Source: Herbidospora sakaeratensis
GTDB taxonomy: Bacteria; Actinomycetota; Actinomycetes; Streptosporangiales; Streptosporangiaceae
Direction: 5' to 3'
NCBI RefSeq assembly: GCF_001570525.1
Contig: NZ_BBXC01000030.1
Span: 1-64,000 of the forward strand
DNA: 64,000 nt
Shown: positions 42,009 through 50,700 of the stretch, piece by piece
Layout of the letters: the number at the start of each line of letters is the position of its first letter
Position numbering within the stretch: the stretch's first letter is position 1
Notes under the pieces: model-generated
What the model was told of the DNA's origin: nothing
Databases searched by the model: none
What the model saw: only the letters and a program-made list of their open reading frames with translations
Made by a program: the position numbers and the translations under genes

Positions 42009-42950
42009 ATGACGTACACGATAGAGGCGCGCGGGCTCGTCAAGCGCTACGGCGACCGCGCCGCCCTCGACGGGTTCGACCTGACCGTCCCGCGCGGGAC
42101 GGTCCACGGCCTGCTCGGCCCCAACGGGGCGGGCAAGACCACGGCAGTCAGGGTGCTGACCACGCTGCTGCGCGCCGATGCGGGCAGCGCGCGGGTGGCG
42201 GGGTTCGACGTGGCCCGCGACGGCGGCGAGGTGCGCCGCCACATCGGGCTGGTCGGCCAGCACGCCGCCCTCGACGAGGCCCTGTCGGGCCGCGCCAACC
42301 TGGAGATGTTCGGCCGGCTGTCCCACCTGCGCCCGAAGGCCGCCGGGCGCAGGGCCGGGGAGCTGCTCGACCGGTTCGGGCTGGCCGACACCGGCCGCAA
42401 GGCGGTCAAGCACTACTCGGGCGGCATGCGCCGCCGCCTGGACCTGGCGGCCGGGCTGATCCTGTCGCCGCCGGTGCTGTTCCTCGACGAGCCCACCACG
42501 GGCCTGGACCCGCGCGGCCGCGCCGAGGTGTGGGCGGCGGTGCGCGCCCTGGTCGCCGACGGCACCACGGTGCTGCTGACCACGCAGTACCTGGAGGAGG
42601 CCGACCAGCTCGCCCACCGCATCAGCGTCGTCCACGAGGGCCGCCCGGTCGCCGAGGGCACCCCGGAGGAGCTGAAGAAGACCGTCGGCGGCGACCGGGT
42701 GGAGATCGTCGTCCACGACCCGGCGGACCTCCCGGCCGTCGCGGCCCTGCTCGGCCCCGGCGCCGAGACCGACCACGACACCCGGCGCGTCAGCGCGCCG
42801 GCCCCCGACCGCATGGCGACCCTGACGGCGGTCGTCCACGACCTGGCGGCCGGCGGCATCGCCGCCGACGACGTCGCGATCCGCCGCCCCACCCTCGACG
42901 AGGTCTTCCTGCACCTCACCCGCAGCGCCGCACCGAGGAGTCACGCGTGA
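42009..42950 (+). CDS. DrrA-type ABC transporter ATP-binding protein
   Basis: 313 residues from ATG 42009 (MTYTIEARGLVKRYG), apparently leaderless. Walker A LGPNGAGKTTAV, Q-loop VGQHAAL, signature KHYSGGMRRRLDLA, Walker B VLFLDEPTTGLD and the switch His in LLTTQYLEEAD region. The C-terminal extension (DRVEIVVHDPADLP to RRPTLDEVFLHLT) is the DUF4162/DrrA type found in daunorubicin-resistance pumps. It pairs with the permease that follows with a 4-bp overlap; regulation by the divergent TetR protein is likely. Confidence 0.93.
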   Translation: MTYTIEARGLVKRYGDRAALDGFDLTVPRGTVHGLLGPNGAGKTTAVRVLTTLLRADAGSARVAGFDVARDGGEVRRHIGLVGQHAALDEALSGRANLEMFGRLSHLRPKAAGRRAGELLDRFGLADTGRKAVKHYSGGMRRRLDLAAGLILSPPVLFLDEPTTGLDPRGRAEVWAAVRALVADGTTVLLTTQYLEEADQLAHRISVVHEGRPVAEGTPEELKKTVGGDRVEIVVHDPADLPAVAALLGPGAETDHDTRRVSAPAPDRMATLTAVVHDLAAGGIAADDVAIRRPTLDEVFLHLTRSAAPRSHA

Positions 42951-43735
42951 ACCGACTGACCTGGGCCCTCGCCGACGGCTGGACCGTCACCCGGCGTGAG
43001 GTCACCCACTGGACCGCCAACCCCGGCCAGCTCGTCGCGGGGCTGCTGTTCCCCGTCATGGTGCTGCTGCTGTTCGCCTACCTGCTGGGCGGCGGCATCG
43101 AGGTGCCCGGCGGCGACTACCGGGAGTTCCTGCTGCCCGGCATGTTCGCCATGACGATGATCTTCGGCCTGGAGGGCACCTTCACCGCGATCAGCACCGA
43201 CGTCACCAAGGGGGTCACCGACCGGTTCCGGTCGCTGCCGATGGCCTCCTCGGCGGTGGTGTCGGGCCGGGCGGCGGCCGACATGCTCACCACGGTGCTG
43301 GCGCTGGCGGTGCTGCTGGCCAGCGGGCTGGCCGTCGGCTGGCGCGCCCACAACGGCCTGGGCGGCGCGCTGGCGGCCGTCGGGCTGTTGTTGTGGTTGC
43401 GCTTCGCGCTGCTGTGGATGGGGATCTGGCTCGGGCTGAAGATCCGCAACCCGGAGGCGGTGATGGCGCTGCAGATCCTGGTGTGGCCGATCGCCTTCCT
43501 GTCCAACGCCATCACCTCGCCGGCCACGATGCCGGGCTGGCTGGGCGTCATCGCCGACTGGAACCCGCTGTCGTCGACGGCGGCGGCCACGCGGGAGCTG
43601 TTCGGCAATCCCGGCTGGGCCAACGACACCTGGGCGGCCGCGCACGCGCTGGAGCTGTCGCTGGCCTGGCCGCTGGTCATCACGGCGATCTTCGCGCCGC
43701 TGTCGGTGAGGGCCTACCGGAATCTGTCTCGCTAG
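42947..43735 (+). CDS. DrrB-type ABC transporter permease
   Basis: 262 residues from GTG 42947, overlapping the ATPase stop (GTGA). Six hydrophobic segments, starting with LVAGLLFPVMVLLLFAYLLG and ending with LAWPLVITAIFAPLSV; the motif GVTDRFRSLPMASSAVVSGR is the conserved cytoplasmic coupling helix of the ABC-2 DrrB group. It forms a drug or lipid exporter with the preceding ATPase. Confidence 0.92.
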   Translation: MNRLTWALADGWTVTRREVTHWTANPGQLVAGLLFPVMVLLLFAYLLGGGIEVPGGDYREFLLPGMFAMTMIFGLEGTFTAISTDVTKGVTDRFRSLPMASSAVVSGRAAADMLTTVLALAVLLASGLAVGWRAHNGLGGALAAVGLLLWLRFALLWMGIWLGLKIRNPEAVMALQILVWPIAFLSNAITSPATMPGWLGVIADWNPLSSTAAATRELFGNPGWANDTWAAAHALELSLAWPLVITAIFAPLSVRAYRNLSR

Positions 43736-43745
43736 GCTGGCCGCC

Positions 43746-44480
43746 ATGTCCTACGAGTTCGAGGTCCGTGAGGAAATCGTCCTGCCCGCCACCACCGAGG
43801 AGGTGTGGGAGGCGATCGCGACCGGGCCGGGGGTCGACTCGTGGTTCATGGGCGCCAACGACTTCGAGCCCGGGGTCGGCGGCGCGGGCCGTCAGACGGT
43901 GGCCGGGTTCACCACCCACGCCACCGTCACCGGCTGGGATCCGGGCGAGCGGCTGGCGTTCACGACCGACACGGCGGCCGACGGGTCGTTCATGGCGTTC
44001 GAATACCTGCTGGAGGGCCGCGCGGGCGGCAGCACGGTCCTGCGGTTCGTGCACTCGGGGCTGCTGACCGGCGACTGGGAGGACCAGTACGACGCCCTGT
44101 CCTCGGGCGACGCCCTCTATCTGCGCAAGCTGCACGCCTATCTGACGCACTTCCCGGGCGTCACGGCCGACTACGCGCTGTTCGAGATCGGCCGCCCCAC
44201 CCCCGATGCCGCGAGGGTGTGGGCGGCCTTTCTCGACGCCTTCTCTCTGGGGCAGCCACCGGAGAAGGGCCGCGTCGCGGTGCCGGGCTTGAACCCCGAC
44301 GACGCGCAGGTCGTGTTCGCCGAGTCGGGGTTCCTGTGCGTGGTGACCGCGACGTCGATGATCACGCTCGTCCACGGGTACCGCGACGCCGTCGTCGCGG
44401 AACACCACGCCTTTCCGGGGGAGATCGCCAGGCCCCTGGCGGAGCACGCCTGGCGGGCCTGGCTGGGGGAGAACTTCTAA
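43746..44480 (+). CDS. SRPBCC (AHSA1-like) domain protein
   Basis: 244 residues beginning MSYEFEVREEIVLPATTEEVWEAIA (first part). The first 145 residues form a START/AHSA1-type ligand-binding fold (VDSWFMGANDFEPGVGG, TVLRFVHSGLL); the C-terminal 95 residues continue with a second, divergent alpha/beta segment (FAESGFLCVVTATSMITLVHG). It starts 10 bp after the permease, so it may belong to the drug-export operon, binding the hydrophobic compound. It overlaps the convergent CHAP gene by 4 bp. Confidence 0.8.
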   Translation: MSYEFEVREEIVLPATTEEVWEAIATGPGVDSWFMGANDFEPGVGGAGRQTVAGFTTHATVTGWDPGERLAFTTDTAADGSFMAFEYLLEGRAGGSTVLRFVHSGLLTGDWEDQYDALSSGDALYLRKLHAYLTHFPGVTADYALFEIGRPTPDAARVWAAFLDAFSLGQPPEKGRVAVPGLNPDDAQVVFAESGFLCVVTATSMITLVHGYRDAVVAEHHAFPGEIARPLAEHAWRAWLGENF

Positions 44481-45169
44481 GCCGTGTACACGGGGTAGCC
44501 GTAGCCCACGACGTCGGCGGTCTGCCGCTCGCGGACCTCGACCACGCCGTTGCCGGTGTTGCCTTCCACGGTCTCGATGGTGCCGTCGCCGTTGTCCTTG
44601 ATGACGAAGCCGACGTGCTGGATGTCGTGGATGTCCTTTCCGCCGTTCCAGTCGAAGAACACGACCGCGCCGGGGCTCGGGGTGGTGCCCCAGCGGTTGT
44701 TCTGCGCGAACCACTCGGCGTGGCGGACGGTGTAGGCGTCCTCGCCGAGCACGGGGCTGATGCCGAGCTGATCGCCGACCCAGCTGACGAACATGTCGCA
44801 CCAGGCCGCGTTGCGGTACCCGAGGCGGGTTCCGCCGTCGCGGGCGATGGTCTCGGCCGCGCGGTCGGAGTTCATGTACCAGTCGTGGAACTTGGTCCCG
44901 CCGCCGTACATGTTCTCGCTGACGCCGACCTGACTGGTGGCGAGGTGGAGCACCTGCTGGGCGCTGACCCTGGGGAGCCGCTTGGCGACCTCCAGCAGGG
45001 GGCTGTAGGCCAGGGCGACGCCCTCGGGGGCCGCCCCCGCGGGGGCGGCGGCTTCGGCGTGGGCGACGGGGGTCAGGTCGACGGCGGCGACGGTGCCGCC
45101 GGTGACCAGGGCCGCCGTCATCAGGCCGGTGGCCAGGACAGCGCGGATTCCAGGGTTGGGGGCTCGCAT
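44477..45169 (-). CDS. Secreted CHAP-domain peptidoglycan hydrolase under c-di-AMP riboswitch control
   Basis: 230 residues with a signal peptide (AVLATGLMTAALVTGGTVAA, cleavage near AHAEAA). The mature protein is a CHAP (NlpC/P60-like) amidase or endopeptidase: catalytic Cys in RNAAWCDMFVSWVG, His in IQHVGFVIKDNGDGT, and polar third residue region TVEGNTGN. Acts on the cell wall. The gene is preceded by a complete ydaO-type leader at 45183-45385, so expression responds to c-di-AMP, as for actinobacterial cell-wall hydrolases of the Rpf/NlpC group. Confidence 0.9.
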   Translation of the reverse strand: MRAPNPGIRAVLATGLMTAALVTGGTVAAVDLTPVAHAEAAAPAGAAPEGVALAYSPLLEVAKRLPRVSAQQVLHLATSQVGVSENMYGGGTKFHDWYMNSDRAAETIARDGGTRLGYRNAAWCDMFVSWVGDQLGISPVLGEDAYTVRHAEWFAQNNRWGTTPSPGAVVFFDWNGGKDIHDIQHVGFVIKDNGDGTIETVEGNTGNGVVEVRERQTADVVGYGYPVYTA

Positions 45170-45182
45170 GGGTGGGGTTGAC

Positions 45183-45385
45183 TCCTTGCTTCCATGCGCC
45201 TACCGGGTTAGCTGACGGACTCGGGCGTGGAAGCCGCCCTACGGCCTGTCGATGAGGGGCAGACAGGCCGATTCACCCCAGAGGACCCGGTGGGTGTGCA
45301 TGGTGATCGGGAGAGTCAGGTGATCACCGGGTCCTCGCTGGTTCCCCGGTTCCGCGCGGGGCGCGCGGATTCGGCGATCTCTAGT
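45183..45385 (-). promoter_or_regulatory. ydaO/yuaA c-di-AMP riboswitch
   Basis: The minus-strand leader shows the conserved elements in order: ATCGCCGAATCCG, AACCGGGGAACCA, GGGGTGAATC, GTAGGGCGG, and the terminal CCCGAGTCCGTCAGCTAACC followed by GGTAGGCG. Pairing segments CCGGGTCCTC/GAGGACCCGG are visible between them. The CHAP gene begins 14 bases downstream with AAGGAG. Confidence 0.9.
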
Positions 45386-45506
45386 TGTCTTCCTTTTGGC
45401 GGCTGACCTGCGGTTACGTAGGTCACACCGCCTCGAGTTCCCCAGAAGGTAGTACAACTCCCAGAATCGGTCAAACTTGGACAATCAACACATTGTGGGA
45501 GTAACG

Positions 45507-46850
45507 TCAGCGCCAGCCTTCGGGGTCGACCCCGCCGGGCACCGGACCGGCCGGCCCGTAGGGCTCACGAGTGAAGACGAACGTGTTGAGATCGAGGTGA
45601 ACGCCCTCGCCGGTGCGCACCACGCGGAGCGTCTCGCCGGCGTAGTAACCGTCCAGGCCCAGCCAGGTTCCGTCGGCGAGCGCGGCGAACCGGGAGGCGC
45701 GCCCGGTCTCGCCGACCGGGGTCAGCGCCAGGCCGCGGCCCGGCAGGGCCCGCATCACGTAGGCGGCCGGGCCCCAGTACCAAGGGCCGGTCAGGGCCAG
45801 CAGGTCGTCGTCGACCGGGGCGGGCCGCCATTCGGCCGGCAGCGCGGGCTCGTGCTCGTCGAGCAGGTCGAGCAGGTCGCCGGTCAGCGCGTTGCCCTTG
45901 ACGCCGCTGGTGGTGTTGGCCAGGAACAGCACGCCGACGCCGTCGGAGGGGTCGGCCCACACGGTGGCCAGGAAGCCGGGCATCGACCCGGTGTGCCCGG
46001 CCAGGCGGCGGCCGTTGTGGCGGCGCAGCTGCAGGCCCAGCCCGTAGCCGGAGGTCCACGACGGGCCGTCTTCGACGGTGGCCGGTTCGCGCATCTCGGC
46101 CATCGTGGCCGGGCGCAGCACGCCGGCGCCGTCGCCGCCGACGAAGATCGCCCACCGGGCCAGGTCGGCCGCCGAGCACCACATCTGCCCGGCCGGGGCC
46201 AGCGCGACCGCGTCGTGCTCGGGTTCGGGCAGCAGCACGTCGGCCCACGGGTGCACGGCGTAGCCGGTGGCGTGCGGGGCGCGGGGCCGCTCGGTGGTGT
46301 CGCGCATGCCCAAGGGCGCGAGCACCTCGTCGTGGACGGCCTGGGCCCAGCCCCGGCCGCGTTTGCGCGCCACCACCTCGCCGAGGAAGCCGAATCCGAG
46401 GTTGGAGTAGTGGAAGCGGCGGCCGGGCCGGTGGCGGCCGGTCATCGGGTCGAGCATCCCGATCAGCTCGGGCATCGGCACGCCGGGCGTGCGCTCCCAC
46501 CACTGCCCGGGCGGCTCGGCGGTCAGGCCGCCGGTGTGGGACAGCAGCTGGGCGATCGTCACCTCGCCGGCCGGGGTGCCGGGCAGGTGCTTGTCGAGCG
46601 GGTCGAGCAGGTCGAGCAGCCCCTCGTCGCGCAGCCGCATGATCATGACGGCGACCATGCTCTTGGTGATCGACCCCACCCGGAACTGCGTCGAGGCGGT
46701 GGGCGGGGCGTCGCCGACGCGGCCCCGGTAGCCCGACCAGATCAGCTCGCCGCCGCGGGTCAGCGCGACCGCCAGGGCGGGGATGCGGGCGGTGGCCTGC
46801 TCGGTGGCCACCCGTAGCGCGAGGGCCCGCGCCGTACTCTCCAAGACCAT
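45507..46850 (-). CDS. Serine hydrolase, beta-lactamase class C/penicillin-binding protein-like
   Basis: 447 residues. The active-site motifs are S-x-x-K (VGSITKSMVAV), Y-x-N (FHYSNLGFGFLG) and the third motif H-T-G (LAGHTGSMPG). No signal peptide, so it is cytoplasmic or non-classically exported. The C-terminal 120 residues form the Pab87-octamerisation/lipocalin-like extension (LTGPWYWGPAAYVMRALPG). Such proteins include D-aminopeptidases, esterases and class C beta-lactamase relatives; substrate unpredictable. It follows the riboswitch region on the same strand but has its own 22-bp gap. Confidence 0.88.
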   Translation of the reverse strand: MVLESTARALALRVATEQATARIPALAVALTRGGELIWSGYRGRVGDAPPTASTQFRVGSITKSMVAVMIMRLRDEGLLDLLDPLDKHLPGTPAGEVTIAQLLSHTGGLTAEPPGQWWERTPGVPMPELIGMLDPMTGRHRPGRRFHYSNLGFGFLGEVVARKRGRGWAQAVHDEVLAPLGMRDTTERPRAPHATGYAVHPWADVLLPEPEHDAVALAPAGQMWCSAADLARWAIFVGGDGAGVLRPATMAEMREPATVEDGPSWTSGYGLGLQLRRHNGRRLAGHTGSMPGFLATVWADPSDGVGVLFLANTTSGVKGNALTGDLLDLLDEHEPALPAEWRPAPVDDDLLALTGPWYWGPAAYVMRALPGRGLALTPVGETGRASRFAALADGTWLGLDGYYAGETLRVVRTGEGVHLDLNTFVFTREPYGPAGPVPGGVDPEGWR

Positions 46851-47118
46851 GGGGTCAGGCTATGGTCTACAGTCTGGCGCGTGGAATCGGGCTCCGTCAT
46901 CGAGGCCGTCCTCGAACGGATCACCTCCACATGAAGAACGTGATGACCCCGGTCCTCCAGCGCTGACGCACATCGGCCGAGTCGAAGATCTCGCCGCAGG
47001 CGCTGCGGCGGGCGACACCCGGCGGGTTCGACGTGACTGCCGTTTTTCATCAAGTCGGCTGGCAGGCCGGATCCCGGCACCGGAACACTCGGTCGAACAC
47101 TCGGTCGAGTCGTCGAGG
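46851..47118. other. Intergenic region with a small tandem repeat
   Basis: No gene. ACACTCGGTCGA occurs twice in tandem near 47093-47114, and ATGGTCTACAG-like A+T-rich sequence near 46855-46868 may be the promoter of the serine hydrolase. Confidence 0.35.
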
Positions 47119-47616
47119 TCAAGTCCGAAGAGCAATGGCGGTCAGCCCGACACCAGCGAGAAAGACGAGAATGGGCACCCATCGCCAGAAGCGGTGAGTG
47201 CTACCGGTCAGGCGCCGGCTCCATCGGTAGAGTCGGGTCCCCTGGTGACGCTTGTCTGAAGCGGCGAGGGCCTCAGTGATCGTCGGATCGCCCATGGCGA
47301 AGAACCGCTCGTCGAGGATGGCGCGCAGCCATTCGGCCCGGAGCCGGTTGCGATGGTAGAGCTCGGTGTAGGCAGCGGCGAAAGCCAGCCCGATGAAGCC
47401 GACCAAGACCAGCAGCAGGGTGAGCGGCAGGTCATCACGGTTCACTTCCCCGCCGGTGGAGGTGATCACCGCCACCATCGCCGACGACACCACGATGACG
47501 ATGTTGACGGCGTTCGCCCGCAAGGTCTCCGCGTGCCGAGCATGTGCGCGTGTATCGGTGTACATCCCCCAGAGCAGGTCCCGCTGAGCCTTATCTCTGT
47601 CGGCGACTTCGCTCAC
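47119..47616 (-). CDS. Three-helix membrane protein (DUF4231/SLATT-like), putative effector
   Basis: 165 residues from GTG 47616 (after TTGGGGG); ATG 47637 would add seven residues. A helical N-terminus (DKAQRDLLWGMYTDTRAHAR) leads into two transmembrane segments (AVNIVIVVSSAMVAVIT and LTLLLVLVGFIGLAFAAAY), then a long cytoplasmic helix (RNRLRAEWLRAILDERFFAM) and a C-terminal transmembrane helix (WVPILVFLAGVGLTAIAL). Proteins of this layout act as pore-like effectors in bacterial conflict systems. It diverges from the STAND ATPase gene with about 95 bp between starts, so the pair could be a sensor and membrane effector. Family assignment is tentative. Confidence 0.65.
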   Translation of the reverse strand: MSEVADRDKAQRDLLWGMYTDTRAHARHAETLRANAVNIVIVVSSAMVAVITSTGGEVNRDDLPLTLLLVLVGFIGLAFAAAYTELYHRNRLRAEWLRAILDERFFAMGDPTITEALAASDKRHQGTRLYRWSRRLTGSTHRFWRWVPILVFLAGVGLTAIALRT

Positions 47617-47712
47617 GCGACCCCCAAGATTCCACATGCCCGCTACTTCACATTCATGCCTATCCGGCGGACGCTGTAAAGGAGTTGCCCTGGCGCCGAG
47701 GATGGGGGTCAG

Positions 47713-50700
47713 ATGCTGGGCAATGTACCCGAATGGCGCGAATTGCCATCCCAGGTTTTGCTGCCGCTCGAAGCCTGGCTCGAAGACCAGGGCTTCGCGC
47801 TTGTTCACAAGGGCTGGTTCACAGCAGGTCGCGGACGCGACCCTGTCTGTCTTGTGGAGCTCGTCAATGGCGAGGACCAGCGCAACCTAATCGCGAAGTT
47901 CTACCGCTCACCTGCCGAGTACAAAGTAGGCAACGTCGACGCCGCTAGACGGTCGGCTGCCACGTTTCCGCACCTTGCGCAGCCATATGGCAGACCCGTG
48001 CCATTAGGTGACTGGCAGTTGGTATTTCAGGAGATCGCCCGTGGCGACCTCAAAACGGTACGCCCTTTGGTGGAGCCCGTACTGGACCGCAATCCGGAAG
48101 CTGCGGCGTTTTGTGAGCAGATCATCGGTTCGATCATCCGAGACTGGAACTCCACGACCCCGCGACAGTGGGGACAGGTAACCGTCGAAGACTTTATGCG
48201 GCGGATCCTCGGCAAGCGGATCGACCCTGAAGGCCCCATTCTGCGCTGGGCAGACGCACGTGGTGGGTGCGAGGTCACGCCCGATCCTTTCATGCTGCTG
48301 CGCGACCGTGCCCATGCCCGGCGGGCCCTGGACTCGATGGCAACCGGGAGAGCCCACGGCGATCTGAGCGGGCGCAACATCCTGCTGCCGATGCGACCCC
48401 GGCAGCGCCCGGAACAGTACATCCTCATCGACCTCGACCGTTTTGACCCGGCAGCTCCGCTCGCTCAAGACCCGATGCACCTGCTGGTCGCCCTTGCCAT
48501 GGATCTACTGGCCGTCGCGCGCCCAGGCGCGGCTGAGCGTGAACACCTCATCAAGGTCATCGTCGAACCGCAGGCGCACAGCGGCAACGGCATCGTGCCG
48601 CACTTCAGCCGTATCAGCGCCGCAATTCACGAGGGCGCCGCGGGCTGGGCGCGGAGTTCCGGCCATGGCAAGGAGTGGCACGAGCAGAGCACGCTCGCTC
48701 TGGTAGCGGCCGCACTCATGCATGTGGGTCGCAAATGGTTCAGCGAGGAGGACAAGGAGTGGTGCCTCCGACTGGCCTCCGCGGCAACTCAGGGCTATCT
48801 CGCCCATTCCGATGACGCCTTCTTGCCGCGACGCCACGTCCCGCCGGCATCTGAGCCCCAGCCGGTTCCGACGACAGGCGAGCCGATCGACACACTCCGG
48901 CTGGTCGTCCTGCACGCACCGGACGGCTCCGACTTCGTGATGACGTTGACCGATCACCTGAACGACCTGCCGGTGGATGTTCGTCCTGTTCATGCCTTGG
49001 CCTTGAGCGAGATCGCTCAGGCCGATGCGCTGGCGGTCGTTCTCACCACAGATCTTCCTCGACTACCCGAAGTGCCCGAAGTGCCCGACCTGCCGGTTTT
49101 TGGGTTGCGGGTTCACCCAGTAGAGGTGCAGCAAGACAGCTACGACTTCTCTGCGGCCAAGCAGGACACCTGGGACGATCTGAGGTCTGACCTGCGCCGG
49201 CTGGGGTCGCCCTCATACCTGATCAGCGTCTACCAAAAGCGCCTGAAACTTCTCGACGTCCAGTACAAGAACGGGGCCAGCAGAGCGGATCGAGACCGCC
49301 TCCACCAAGCGTGCGAACTGCTGGAGAATCGCATCACAGCCCAGAAGCTACGCCGGACCAACCGCCCCGCCACTCGCACGTCAGCCCCCGCCCACCAGGG
49401 AACGTCGTCCGGTGGTTCAAACAACGGATTGGTATGTTACGGCCAGCCACTGCCCGCGCCGCCGCTGGAACCGGTGGACCGATTCAGCGAAACTGAGCAG
49501 CTGATCACCCTGCTCAGGAGCAGAAACGGGCCGGTCGCGCTCATAGGACCTTCGGGCTTCGGCAAGACTGCGATGATCTCCCGGCTGCGTCTCCGCGTCT
49601 GCGAGGATCGCAGTGCGCTGCCCATCAACGGTTTCGTCTACCTGGCCGCGCGCGGCCCATATCTGATCAACGCAATGCGCGTTCTGAGCGCGATCGCCCA
49701 GGTCACCCCTGGCTCGCCTCGGGCGAAGGACGTCCGTAAGGACTCGACGTTGCGGTGGCCGGAGACGGTGCGTGAGGTGCTCGACGCGATAAACGAGAAC
49801 ACGCGTGTCCTGCTCGTCCTCGACGATGTCCAAGACCTGATCGACGGCAACGGCTCCTTCATCGACAGACAACTTGGCGACACCCTCGCCGTCGCCACAG
49901 AGCGGGGGCGGAAGGTTCAACTGCTCCTGGTATCCAGTCGATCGGTGGCGGGACCCGGAATTAAGGAGTTCACGCTCAACCATGGGCTGAATGAGGACGG
50001 CGCCTGGGACTTTCTGCGCGCGATGGATCCCGACGACCATCTGGACTTCACCTCCCACCGGGGCATCGGCCACGACCTGGCGACGTTGACCGCCGGGCAC
50101 CCGCGCGTACTGGAGCTGCTCGTCGCCGTACTCCACTGCGACCTCACCCTTAACCTGACCAGCCTTGTCGAAGTCCTGCGGCGGGAAGGGCTAAGCGGGC
50201 CGGAACTGCTGACCTCGCTCCTGGTGCGGGCGCTGGCCGGGCTCGACCGTACCGAACGGCGCGTTCTGTATGCGCTGGCCATACTCGACAGGCCCGTGCC
50301 GGCCGAAGCCGTAGACGCCGTGCTCGAGCCGTTCCTTCCTTTCCAGAACAACCAGCCCACTCTTGAGGAGCTGGTGCGGCGACGGCTGATCCGTAAAGAC
50401 GGGCCCCGCTTCGCCCTCCCACGCAAGCCCGATGGAGAGTTTCTTCTGGGAATGCTGACCAGTAGCAAGCAGAGCCATCGGTTGTCGAAGCAAGCCCTCT
50501 ACTCGCTCGCAGCCGGTTACTTCGCGGAGTCCGCCCCCTATCTGCGCAGTGAGCATGACATGTTCCGCCGGATCGCCGAGGTGGAGATGCGCATAGCAGG
50601 CGGAGAGCGAGAGAAAGCGCTCGTGGTCATGGACATGCTGGCCAGGAGCGGTTATGGGGCGCAGGCCTCGGGTTCACTGGCGAATCTGCGACGCCGGGTT

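Noticed and set aside
48888-49200. A catalytic TIR NADase domain in the STAND protein
   Set aside because: The fold-like pattern is suggestive, but I cannot find the catalytic Glu region, so it is described only as TIR-like.
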